A stretch of DNA of 12,630 bases, taken from NCBI GenBank assembly GCA_964611195.1, contig CAZSXA010000052.1, positions 1 to 12,630 of the forward strand, written 5' to 3'. Source of the stretch: JADLGL01 sp964611195 (GTDB lineage Bacteria > Pseudomonadota > Alphaproteobacteria > Rhizobiales > Kaistiaceae). Positions 1 through 7,432 of the stretch are shown one piece after another. The position numbers and the translations under genes are program-made. The notes beneath the pieces were generated by a model that was given only the letters and a program-made list of their open reading frames with translations, had not been told where the DNA came from and did no database searches. Position 1 is the stretch's first letter, and each line of letters opens with the position of its first letter.

Positions 1-307
1 GCCGCAGCCGGTCCACTATCGTCCGATGTTCGGCGCGTTCGGCAAGTCGCTCACCGCGTCGTCGGCGACCTTCGTTTCGAAGGCCGCGCTCGACGCCGGT
101 CTTGCCGGCAGGATCGGCACGTCGAAGGAAATGCTTGCGGTTTCGAACACGCGCGGCGGCATCTCCAAGGCGTCGATGGTGCACAATTCGGCGACGCCGA
201 AGATGGAGGTCGACCCGGAAACTTACGAGGTCCGCGCCGACGGCGAGCTGTTGACCTGCAAGCCGGCGACCGTGCTGCCGATGGCGCAGCGCTATTTCTT
301 GTTCTAG
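1..307 (+). CDS. ureC: Urease alpha subunit (UreC), C-terminal part; 5' end outside window
   Basis: The reading frame (first full codon at base 2) is open from the left edge to the TAG at 305-307 and gives about 101 residues. It matches the conserved C-terminus of urease alpha: PVHYRPMFGAFG near the start, then MVHNSATPKMEVDP, YEVRADGELL and the terminal LPMAQRYFLF, which is close to invariant in the family. UreC is the catalytic subunit that carries the carbamylated-lysine dinickel centre hydrolysing urea to ammonia and carbamate in the cytoplasm. The nickel ligands and flap cysteine lie upstream of this window, so catalytic integrity cannot be judged here. The three downstream genes are urease nickel-insertion chaperones, so this is the tail of a structural and accessory urease operon. 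No internal stop or frameshift is visible. Confidence 0.97.
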   Translation, partial: PQPVHYRPMFGAFGKSLTASSATFVSKAALDAGLAGRIGTSKEMLAVSNTRGGISKASMVHNSATPKMEVDPETYEVRADGELLTCKPATVLPMAQRYFLF

Positions 308-320
308 TCATTCGCGCACG

Positions 321-1045
321 ATGCGATTGTCACCTGACGCCTCATCGCCGGCCGCATCATCGGCTCCGCGCGCTATGCCCGACACCCGCCTGCTGCTGAC
401 GACATGGCTGTCGCCGAGTTTCCCGGTCGGCGCTTTCTCCTATTCCCATGGCGTCGAGACCGCTATCGCCGCCGGCGACATCGCCGATGCCGAGACCGCG
501 GCGGCGTGGGTCGGAACGCTGCTGCGCCATGGCAGCGGCTGGTGCGACGCGCTGCTTCTGGCCGAGGCCTGGCGCGCAATTCAGCAGCGCGACGACAAGC
601 GGCTCGGCGAGGCGGCGGACCTCGCCGCCGCGATGGCGCCTTCGCGTGAACGGCTCATGGAAACGGTCAATCTCGGCGAGGCGTTCCTCGCCGCCGTCGC
701 CTCCGGCTGGCGCAACGCCGATATCGATCGCATCGCCTCGACCACGCCGGCGACCGCCTATCCGGTTGCCGTCGGTGCGGCGGCGGGCGCGTTCGCTATT
801 CCTTTGCGCGATGCCATCGCGCACTATCTCAGTGCGTTCGTGGCGAACCTCGTCTCGGTGGCGATCCGCCTCGTTCCGCTCGGCCAGAGCGATGGCGTTG
901 CGACCATCGCCCGCCTTCAGCCGTTGGTGCTCGGACTCGCCGAACGAGCGGAAAGCGCCTCGCTCGACGACCTCGGCTCCGCGGCGATCGCCTCGGATAT
1001 CGCTTCGATGCGCCATGAAACGCTTCCAGCACGGGTGTTCCGCTC

Positions 1046-1049
<4 letters not shown>
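321..1049 (+). CDS. ureF: Urease accessory protein UreF
   Basis: A 242-residue protein recognised by the UreF signature LLTTWLSPSFPVGAFSYSHG followed by the VETAI helix near residues 25-50. A long all-helical body follows, with TPATAYPVAVGAAAGAF in the middle and a final SDIASMRHETLPARVFRS, as in other UreF proteins. UreF joins UreD/UreH and UreG on apo-urease, gates nickel delivery and acts on the GTPase UreG. It starts 13 bp after the ureC stop and its last codons overlap ureG (ATGA, 1046-1049), which suggests translational coupling. The start is uncertain: neither ATG 321 nor the in-frame ATG 375 has a clear Shine-Dalgarno sequence. ATG 375 (MPDTRLLL, 224 residues) would remove an 18-residue Ala/Ser-rich extension and fits the usual family length slightly better. 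The family call is firm; the start is not. Confidence 0.94.
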
Positions 1050-1680
<631 letters not shown>

Positions 1681-1684
<4 letters not shown>

Positions 1685-2127
1685 GCACGCCGATGCCGAG
1701 CGCGCGCAAGGTGTTGCGGGCGGGCGATTGGTCCAACGCCGCCGACACGATCACGCTCGCCTTCGACGAGCGCCACAGACGCCGGATCGCGCTGACGTCC
1801 GACGGCGGCATCGCGTTCCTGCTCGACCTCGCCGAGACGATGCGGCTCGCCGATGGCGACGGGCTCGAACTCGACGACGGCCGCATCGTCGCCGTTCGCG
1901 CGGCCAGCGAGGATCTGATCGAAATCACGGCGCCCGATCCGGTGCAGCTTGTCCGCATCACCTGGCAACTCGGCAATCGCCACCTGCCGGTCGAGGTCGG
2001 ACCGGGTTGGCTGCGCATCCGCCGCGAGCGCGTGATCGAGGAGTTCGTTTCCTCGCTCGGCGGGTGGGTGCGGCCGCTCACCGCGCCGTTCAACCCGATG
2101 AGTTCCGGCGCCGGCCACCACCATTAA
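1681..2127 (+). CDS. ureE: Urease accessory nickel metallochaperone UreE, placed last in the operon
   Basis: A 148-residue protein. The N-terminal half has the UreE peptide-binding-like domain (VLRAG, then RHRRRIALTSDGG, FLLDL and LADGDGLELDDGR, residues 11-68). The C-terminal half is the ferredoxin-like metal-binding domain with WQLGNRHLPVEV (95-106) and RRERVIEEFVSSLGG. UreE dimers bind nickel and pass it to UreG. His101 in GNRH corresponds to the dimer-interface nickel ligand of the family. The other histidine usual in this motif (HxGNRH) is Gln96 here. The tail is only GAGHHH, far shorter than the His-rich tails of some homologues. It overlaps ureG by ATGA at 1681-1684. Order ureC-F-G-E is less common than ureC-E-F-G. 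The stop is TAA, and a 44-bp gap separates it from the convergent neighbour, with no convincing terminator seen. Confidence 0.93.
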
Positions 2128-2171
2128 GCCGGCAGCTTGCGCGCGAAGGCAGCGTTGTCGCCGGAGACGCC

Positions 2172-2900
2172 TCAGCCGGCAACGAGGTCGGTAACGCTCT
2201 CGCGGACCGTCGGCCGAACGATCACCGTCGCGCCGACCTCGGCACGATTGTAAAGGTCGATGACATCCTGATTGAGCAGCCGGATACAGCCGCTGGACAC
2301 GGCGCGGCCGATGCTGTCGACCTCCGGCGAGCCGTGCAGGCGATAGAGCGTGTCGACGCCGTCCTGATAGATATAGAGCGCGCGCGCCCCGAGCGGGTTG
2401 TTGAGCCCGGGCTCCATCCCGTCGGCCCATTCCGCATTTCGCGGGTCGCGCTCGATCATGTCCGCGGTCGGCGTCCAGGTCGGCCACGCCTGCTTCCGCC
2501 CGATTTCGGCGGTGCCGCTCCATTCCATCCCGGCGCGGCCGACGCCGACCCCGTAGCGTGTGGCCGTGTTGCCTGGCTCGACGAAATAGAGGAACCGCAG
2601 CCGCGGATCGACGATGATCGTTCCCGGCGGCTCGCCGGTCGTGAACGGCACCTTCTGACGGCGATAGGGCGGGGCGATGCGGGAGAGGTCGACGGCGGGG
2701 ATCGGAAACCGCTCGTTCGGCCGCGGTCCGTAGATCTCGGCGTAGTCGAAGTCCGGCTCCGGGCGGAGGCCGGTAAGCGGCGCGCCGATTTCGGCAACGC
2801 AGCCACTGAGCGCAATGGCCGAGCCGGCGAGAAAGCTGCGCCGGGTCAGTGCGCCGACATGCGGGCCTGCCGCGGCTTCGGCCTCCGGGCGCTTGGGCAT
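2172..2900 (-). CDS. Exported YkuD-family L,D-transpeptidase, probable lipoprotein
   Basis: A 242-residue protein when started at the ATG at 2900-2898, chosen because GAGGA sits 5-6 bases upstream; longer in-frame starts lack such a site. The N-terminus has a Tat-like TRRSFLAG (residues 19-26), a short hydrophobic run and ALSGC with Cys34, resembling a lipobox. The YkuD domain fills the second half: GTIIVDP, LYFVEPG, RYGVGVGR, NPLGARALYIY, then the catalytic signature from HGSPEVDSIGRAVSSGCIRL, with His189 and Cys205 in this numbering. Such enzymes act in the periplasm, making 3-3 peptidoglycan cross-links or attaching proteins to peptidoglycan; which of these cannot be decided here. A weak promoter-like TTGACC lies at 2957-2962 on this strand. 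It is convergent with ureE and divergent from crtE, so it is probably a single-gene unit. Confidence 0.9.
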   Translation of the reverse strand: MPKRPEAEAAAGPHVGALTRRSFLAGSAIALSGCVAEIGAPLTGLRPEPDFDYAEIYGPRPNERFPIPAVDLSRIAPPYRRQKVPFTTGEPPGTIIVDPRLRFLYFVEPGNTATRYGVGVGRAGMEWSGTAEIGRKQAWPTWTPTADMIERDPRNAEWADGMEPGLNNPLGARALYIYQDGVDTLYRLHGSPEVDSIGRAVSSGCIRLLNQDVIDLYNRAEVGATVIVRPTVRESVTDLVAG

Positions 2901-3163
2901 AGCAATCCTCATCGAATGCGTTGGTCCGCCCGCAGCGTTGGGCAACGCGCCAGAAAGGTCAACTCGAGCGGCCTCGCAACTGATGGGTCCAAAACGCCGG
3001 GCGGATGATCCGTTGCACGGAGCGGTCCGTAGAAACGGCGGGATCAATCTCGGGACGACCTGTCTGGAAGCTTTCTTGCAGATGCCGTAGATGGTTAGGC
3101 GAACCGCGCATCACCGCGCATCGAGAAGGCCGCAGACAGGGAAGCACAGCAGACGACGGGGGC
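2901..3163. other. Divergent intergenic region between the L,D-transpeptidase gene and crtE
   Basis: 263 bp between two outward-reading starts, so it should hold promoters for both. I find no close match to a sigma-70 promoter for crtE and no TGT-N12-ACA site of the kind bound by PpsR/CrtJ in phototrophs. A perfect tandem decamer lies close to crtE (listed separately). A short symmetric ACGGA-GCGG-TCCGT lies at 3017-3030; its arms are only 5 bp. Several frames stay open through here, including an in-frame extension of crtE back to 3005, but none has recognisable protein content. Confidence 0.6.
3103..3122. repeat. Perfect tandem 10-bp direct repeat upstream of crtE
   Basis: ACCGCGCATC occurs twice head to tail (3103-3112 and 3113-3122), 41 bp before the crtE ATG. 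The period is close to one turn of the DNA helix, so two copies would present the same face to a protein, as direct-repeat operators do. The repeat is seen directly; an operator role is inference. Confidence 0.75.
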
Positions 3164-4090
3164 ATGAGCATCTCATCCAACGAGACCGAGAAGCCGGAGA
3201 GAGGCGAGCAGGAGACGACCGCTCGGCTCGAAACGGCACGGGCAGCGCTCGAAGAACGGATGAACAGGCTGGTCGCGGGACCGGACATCGAACCGCCCCA
3301 TCTCCGCGACGCGCTCCACCATGCGCTGCTTTCGCCGGGAAAACGGGTCCGGCCCCTGCTGCTTCTGATGATCGCGGCGCGGGACTCCGGGGCAAGCGAG
3401 GCGGCGCTCGACGCCGGCATCGCCGTGGAAATGGTCCATACCGCCTCGCTCGTCCTCGACGATCTCCCCAGCATGGACAACGCCGAAACCCGCCGGAAGC
3501 GGCCGACCGCGCATGTCCTTTTCGGCGAGGCGACGGCAATCCTCGTGGCGATTGCCCTTCTCAACCGCGCCTTCGGGCTCCTCGCCGAGCTCGGTGCCGG
3601 CCACGAAATCCGCACCGAACTCGGGCGAATCCTGTCCAATTCGATCGGCTGGAACGGGCTCGTGTCCGGCCAGGCGCACGATATTGCCGGGAACCAGGGG
3701 GCCGAGCGCGCGGACGCCGAGCGCGTCAACTGGCTGAAGACGGGAGCGCTGTTCGTTGCCGCTGCGGAGATGGGCGCGGTGCTCGGCGGCTGCGACGAAG
3801 CGGACCGCGCCCGGATCGTCGGCTTTGCCAACTATCTCGGCCAGGCGTTTCAGACGGCAGACGATCTCATCGACATCTCTGGCGACCCGGAAGCCGCGGG
3901 CAAGGATGTCGGCAAGGATCACGGCAAGCAGAACGTCGTGTCCATCGTCGGCGCCAAGCGGGCGCGCGACGCCTGCCGGGAGTATCTGACGGCGGCGCTC
4001 GATGAACTCGGCCGGACCGGAATCCCGCAAGGACCGATCTTCGCGCTCATGGAGCAGCATTTCGGCGCCATGATGCCCGGCAACCGCTGA
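3164..4090 (+). CDS. crtE: Geranylgeranyl diphosphate synthase (CrtE)
   Basis: A 308-residue trans-prenyltransferase starting at ATG 3164, after a G-rich stretch (GGGGGC) as a weak ribosome site. Family landmarks in order: GKRVRPLLLL (59-68), EMVHTASLVLDDLPSMD with the first aspartate-rich motif DDLPSMD (99-105), RRKRPTAHVLFGEA, the SGQAHDI segment (168-174), the LKTG motif (191-194), and the second aspartate-rich motif DDLID (233-237) followed by GKDVGKDHGKQN. It condenses IPP with allylic diphosphates. The position five before DDLPSMD is Ala94 (T-A-S-L-V-L), a small residue as in CrtE-type GGPP synthases, where E. coli IspA has Tyr; this supports C20 product over farnesyl diphosphate. It supplies GGPP to CrtB encoded on the facing strand. 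crtW follows 158 bp downstream with its own promoter candidate. Confidence 0.93.
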   Translation: MSISSNETEKPERGEQETTARLETARAALEERMNRLVAGPDIEPPHLRDALHHALLSPGKRVRPLLLLMIAARDSGASEAALDAGIAVEMVHTASLVLDDLPSMDNAETRRKRPTAHVLFGEATAILVAIALLNRAFGLLAELGAGHEIRTELGRILSNSIGWNGLVSGQAHDIAGNQGAERADAERVNWLKTGALFVAAAEMGAVLGGCDEADRARIVGFANYLGQAFQTADDLIDISGDPEAAGKDVGKDHGKQNVVSIVGAKRARDACREYLTAALDELGRTGIPQGPIFALMEQHFGAMMPGNR

Positions 4091-4123
4091 TCGGCGGATC
4101 GTGAACCTGTGACCAAAGGCCGT

Positions 4124-4152
4124 TTGCCGGCGGTCGGCAGCACGATTATGCT
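4124..4152 (+). promoter_or_regulatory. Candidate sigma-70 promoter for crtW
   Basis: TTGCCG (4124-4129), 17-bp spacer, TATGCT (4147-4152). Each hexamer matches 4 of 6 consensus bases and the spacing is optimal; TTGCC-type -35 boxes are common in alphaproteobacteria. Transcription would begin near 4159, about 90 bases before the chosen crtW start and after the alternative ATG at 4156, which argues against that upstream start. This is a prediction from sequence match only. Confidence 0.4.
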
Positions 4153-4248
4153 GAGATGTCGGTGGGTTGCGATCGCTTCGACCGCCCCGGCAGAGCGCGC
4201 GGAACGCGGCGCATGCCGGATGGGTCCGCTCCCGATGCAGAGGTACGA

Positions 4249-5022
4249 ATGTCGGTTGCGAACGCAAAGGCTGCCGCAGGTCTGAGCCGGCGCGATGTCG
4301 CCGTCGGGATGACGCTTGCGGCGCTGATCATCGGCGCCTGGCTTGGTCTACACGTCTATGCGGTGATCTTCGCAGACTGGACGGCGCCGGGCATGGTGTT
4401 CGTCGCGATTCCGGTGATCCTGCTGCAGACGTGGCTGTTCGTCGGCCTCTTCATCGTCGCGCATGACTGCATGCACGGCTCCTTTGCGCCGCGGACGAAA
4501 TGGCTCAACGAATGGGTGGGGCGGCTCTGCGTCTCCCTCTATGCCGGCTTCTCATACGAGAAGCTCTACGAGAGCCACCACCAGCACCACCGCTATTCCG
4601 GCACCGCACAGGATCCTGATTTCGACGCCAACTCACCACGGTCGTTCTGGCCGTGGTTCGTCACGTTCTTCCGCCGCTATTTCGGCCTCCGTGAGCTGCT
4701 GGTCCTGACCGCCGTCGTCGTGATCTATGCGCTGCTCCTCGGCGACCGCTACCCCTATCTCATCCTGTTCTGGGCCGTGCCGTCGATCGCCTCGGCGGTG
4801 CAACTCTTCTACTTCGGCACCTATCGGCCGCATCGCCTCGAAGAAGACCCGTTCACAGACCGCCACAACACGCGCTCAAGCGAGTATGGCTACCTCCTCT
4901 CGCTGATCACCTGCTTCCATTTCGGCTACCACCACGAGCATCACGACAAGCCGTGGGTTCCATGGTGGAAGTTGCCGGCGCATCGCGAGTCGGAAACCGC
5001 TCACGCGCCGGGGCTCACCTAG
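4249..5022 (+). CDS. crtW: Beta-carotene 4-ketolase (CrtW)
   Basis: A 257-residue membrane di-iron oxygenase of the fatty-acid-desaturase superfamily. Start ATG 4249 has AGAGG five bases upstream (4239-4243) and gives the family's usual length; an in-frame ATG at 4156 would add 31 polar residues without a good ribosome site. Hydrophobic segments lie near 20-41, 48-70, 147-165 and 168-190. The three histidine clusters are complete: AHDCMHGSF (71-79), SHHQHHRYSGTAQDPDF (109-125) and FHFGYHHEHHDKPWVPWWKLP from residue 223 to 243. The last two are CrtW hallmarks that separate it from CrtZ hydroxylases and ordinary desaturases. It adds keto groups at C4/C4' of beta-ionone rings, giving echinenone and canthaxanthin. 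Its stop codon TAG (5020-5022) shares the palindrome CTAG with the stop of the opposite-strand crtB. Confidence 0.95.
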   Translation: MSVANAKAAAGLSRRDVAVGMTLAALIIGAWLGLHVYAVIFADWTAPGMVFVAIPVILLQTWLFVGLFIVAHDCMHGSFAPRTKWLNEWVGRLCVSLYAGFSYEKLYESHHQHHRYSGTAQDPDFDANSPRSFWPWFVTFFRRYFGLRELLVLTAVVVIYALLLGDRYPYLILFWAVPSIASAVQLFYFGTYRPHRLEEDPFTDRHNTRSSEYGYLLSLITCFHFGYHHEHHDKPWVPWWKLPAHRESETAHAPGLT

Positions 5023-5951
5023 CGCGGCCGCGCGTAGAGACCCCTTGGCCGTTCGCCTGAGCGCCGGAACCGGCTGACGATGACGTCGCCGAGCGCTCGC
5101 GTCACCAGCCCGAGCTTCTGCAGCAAACTCGTCGAGACGCGACGATCCCAGGCGGATGGTCCTTCGCGCCGGAGCCGTGTCCCGATGGCCCGGTATACCC
5201 GGCTGGCCGAAGCGACCGCCCAGGCCGATCGCCATGGCAACTCGGCGACGCCCGCGCGGGACGAGCGGTAGTAGGGTTCGGCGATGTCGAGGAGTCGGAG
5301 CGCCGTGCGATGGAGCGCGGCGCGTTGCGAGGGGTTGCGTGCGTCGACCTGATCGAGACCCTCGGCCGCGAGCAGATCGGCCGGCAGGTAGACGCGCCCG
5401 GCCTCGGCGTCGTCGATGACATCACGCGCGATGTTGGTCAATTGCAGCGCGATACCGAGATCGGATGCGCGGTCGAGAACCGCCTCGTCGCGCGCGCCCA
5501 TGATCATCGCCATCATCACGCCGACGACGCCGGCGACGTGGTAGCAATAGTCGAGCGTATCGGAGAGCGTGTCGTAGTGGCGCTCCTCGACATCCATTTC
5601 GAAGCCGTGCAGCAGCTCCAGCGGATGTCGTTCCGGGATCGCGGCATTGCGGACGACGCGCATGAGCGCGACGAAATGCGGGTCGTCGGCCCTGCCTTCG
5701 CGGAGCGCTGCCAGCGTGTCGTCGCGAAGCGTCTCAAGCCGCTCGAGCTGGCCTTCGCGGAAGTCGGCCTCCTGCTCGTGGCCGAGCGTCTGGCCGTCGA
5801 TGACGTCGTCGGCATAGCGGCACCAAGCATAAAGCATCACCGCGTCTTCGCGGGTGCGCGTATCGAAGAGCCGCGCCGCCGCAGCAAAGCTCTTGGAGCC
5901 GGCCCGAAGCGTCGCGTCGCTATGGGCGACGACATTATCGGCGGTACTCAC
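5019..5951 (-). CDS. crtB: 15-cis-phytoene synthase (CrtB)
   Basis: A 310-residue squalene/phytoene synthase family protein that condenses two GGPP to phytoene. The start is the GTG at 5951-5949, which overlaps the crtI stop as GTGA; the frame extends further upstream only through crtI and that extension is an Arg-rich shadow. Key elements: SKSFAAAARLF near the N-terminus, first aspartate-rich motif YADDVIDGQ (DDVID, 48-52), YCYHVAGVVGVMMA, and the second motif from LQLTNIARDVIDDAEAGRVY, with DVIDD at 177-181, followed by LPADLL. All Mg-diphosphate binding aspartates are present. It is the last gene of the crtY-crtI-crtB operon. Its TAG stop (5021-5019) overlaps crtW's stop, leaving no intergenic terminator on either side. 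Confidence 0.95.
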   Translation of the reverse strand: MSTADNVVAHSDATLRAGSKSFAAAARLFDTRTREDAVMLYAWCRYADDVIDGQTLGHEQEADFREGQLERLETLRDDTLAALREGRADDPHFVALMRVVRNAAIPERHPLELLHGFEMDVEERHYDTLSDTLDYCYHVAGVVGVMMAMIMGARDEAVLDRASDLGIALQLTNIARDVIDDAEAGRVYLPADLLAAEGLDQVDARNPSQRAALHRTALRLLDIAEPYYRSSRAGVAELPWRSAWAVASASRVYRAIGTRLRREGPSAWDRRVSTSLLQKLGLVTRALGDVIVSRFRRSGERPRGLYARPR

Positions 5952-7432
5952 GACCGCGCGTCCGCGATCATCAGGCCGGCCGTCGCCTTCGCCGAGCCGA
6001 CGACGCCGGGGACGCCCGCGCCGGGATGGGTGCCGGCGCCGACGATGTAGAGATTGGCGATCGCGTCGTCGCGATTGTGCGTCCGGAACCACGCGCTCTG
6101 CGTCAGGATCGGCTCGATCGAGAACGCCGAACCCAGATGCGAATTGAGCTCGTCGCGGAAGTCGAACGGCGTGATGTGGCGCACCGTCACCAGATCGTCG
6201 AGGAGGCCCGGGATGTAGCGGTCATTGAGATATTGGAGGATGCGGTCGCGGTATTTCGGGCCCTCGACCGACCAGTCGATGTCGGCGGTCCCAAGATGCG
6301 GCACCGGCGCGAGCACGTAGTAGGCGCTGTGGCCCTCCGGCGCGAGGCTGTCGTCGGTGACCGACGGCGCGTGAAGATAGAGCGAGAAGTCGTCCGCCAG
6401 CCCGTCGCGCTTGAAGATCTCGTCGATCAGCCCGCGATAGCGCGGACCGAACAGCACCATGTGGTGCTTGAGGTCGGGGCGCGTGCCCTTCAGCCCGAAA
6501 TAGACGACGACGAGCGACATCGAGAAACGCTTGTTCGCAAGCTTCCTTCCGTAGTGCTCGCCGCGCCGCGAGCCGCGGAGGAGATGGCTGTAGGTGTGAA
6601 CGACATCGGCATTGCTGCCGATCATGTCGAAGGACTCGCGCCGCCCGTCCTTTAGCACCACGGCCCGCGCGCGATTGCCCTCGACATCGATGCGGTCGAT
6701 CTCCGCTGAGAGCTCGATGCGTCCGCCGAGATCGGTGAGGAGTTTCACCATTCCGCGGACGAGTGCGCCGGTGCCGCCCTTGGCGAACCAGACGCCGCCG
6801 CTCCGCTCCAGCGCGTGGATGAGCGCGTAGATGGCCGAAGTGTCGAACGGATTGCCGCCGACCAGCAGCGTATGGAAGCTGAAGGCCTGACGAAGATGCT
6901 CGTCCTTGATGAAGCTCGACACCTTCGAGTAGACGCTGCGATAGGCCTGCAGCCGCACCAGCTGCGGTGCGGCCTTGACCATCGACCATGGGCTCAGAAA
7001 GGGAACCGCCCCGAGCTTCTCATAGCCCTCGTGGTTGAGTTCCTTCGAGTACTCGAGAAACCGCCGATAGCCGTCGACATCGGGCGGTGACTTCGCCCCG
7101 ATCTGCTCGTCGAGCGCAGCCTGATCGTTGACGTAGTCGAAGCGGTAACCGTCCTCCCAGCAGAGCTGATAGAACGGGCTGATCGGGATCAGCGTCACGT
7201 CGTCGGACATCGTGCGGCCGGAGAGCTGCCACAGTTCCTCCAGCGAGGCCGGGTCGGTAATGACGGTTGGGCCGGCGTCGAAGGTGAAGCCGTCGTCTTC
7301 ATAGACGTAAGCGCGGCCGCCGGGCTTATCGCGTTTCTCGAAAACCGTGGTCTGAATGCCGGCGCTCTGCAGCCGGATCGCCAATGCGAGTCCGCCAAAG
7401 CCGGAGCCGATGACCGCTGCAGTTTTGCTCAT
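5948..7432 (-). CDS. crtI: Phytoene desaturase, lycopene-forming type (CrtI)
   Basis: A 494-residue FAD-dependent desaturase of normal CrtI length. The N-terminus has the Rossmann motif AAVIGSGFGGLALAIRL (GxGxxG from residue 9) ending at Glu32, then DKPGGRAYVY and GFTFDAGPTVITDP, the typical CrtI opening. The C-terminus carries the carotenoid-desaturase signature VGAGTHPGAGVPGVVGSAK (464-482). CrtI converts 15-cis-phytoene to all-trans-lycopene, usually in four steps in cyclic-carotenoid makers; the number of steps is inferred from CrtY and CrtW nearby rather than from residues. ATG 7432 overlaps the crtY TGA (ATGA, 7429-7432) and its own TGA overlaps the crtB GTG, so crtY, crtI and crtB look translationally coupled. 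Confidence 0.96.
   Translation of the reverse strand: MSKTAAVIGSGFGGLALAIRLQSAGIQTTVFEKRDKPGGRAYVYEDDGFTFDAGPTVITDPASLEELWQLSGRTMSDDVTLIPISPFYQLCWEDGYRFDYVNDQAALDEQIGAKSPPDVDGYRRFLEYSKELNHEGYEKLGAVPFLSPWSMVKAAPQLVRLQAYRSVYSKVSSFIKDEHLRQAFSFHTLLVGGNPFDTSAIYALIHALERSGGVWFAKGGTGALVRGMVKLLTDLGGRIELSAEIDRIDVEGNRARAVVLKDGRRESFDMIGSNADVVHTYSHLLRGSRRGEHYGRKLANKRFSMSLVVVYFGLKGTRPDLKHHMVLFGPRYRGLIDEIFKRDGLADDFSLYLHAPSVTDDSLAPEGHSAYYVLAPVPHLGTADIDWSVEGPKYRDRILQYLNDRYIPGLLDDLVTVRHITPFDFRDELNSHLGSAFSIEPILTQSAWFRTHNRDDAIANLYIVGAGTHPGAGVPGVVGSAKATAGLMIADARS

Noticed and set aside
2128..2171. Possible terminator between convergent ureE and the L,D-transpeptidase gene
   Set aside because: GCCGGC-type words recur, but no stem with a T-run can be drawn on either strand.
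3017..3030. ACGGA-GCGG-TCCGT inverted repeat upstream of crtE
   Set aside because: Arms of 5 bp are expected often by chance in GC-rich DNA; too weak to call an operator.
2901..3163. PpsR/CrtJ-type TGT-N12-ACA site upstream of crtE
   Set aside because: Looked for by eye here and upstream of crtY; no match found, and no photosynthesis genes are in the window.
4156..4248. Upstream in-frame ATG for crtW (31 extra residues)
   Set aside because: No good ribosome site, polar Arg-rich extension unlike CrtW N-termini, and it would precede the predicted transcription start near 4159.
3173..4267. 364-codon minus-strand frame antisense to crtE
   Set aside because: No domain resemblance; crtE on the other strand has all prenyltransferase motifs.
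5952..6092. N-terminal extension of the crtB frame to an ATG at 6092
   Set aside because: The extra 47 residues lie wholly inside crtI and are Arg-rich; the GTG at 5951 sits in a GTGA overlap and gives the normal CrtB N-terminus.
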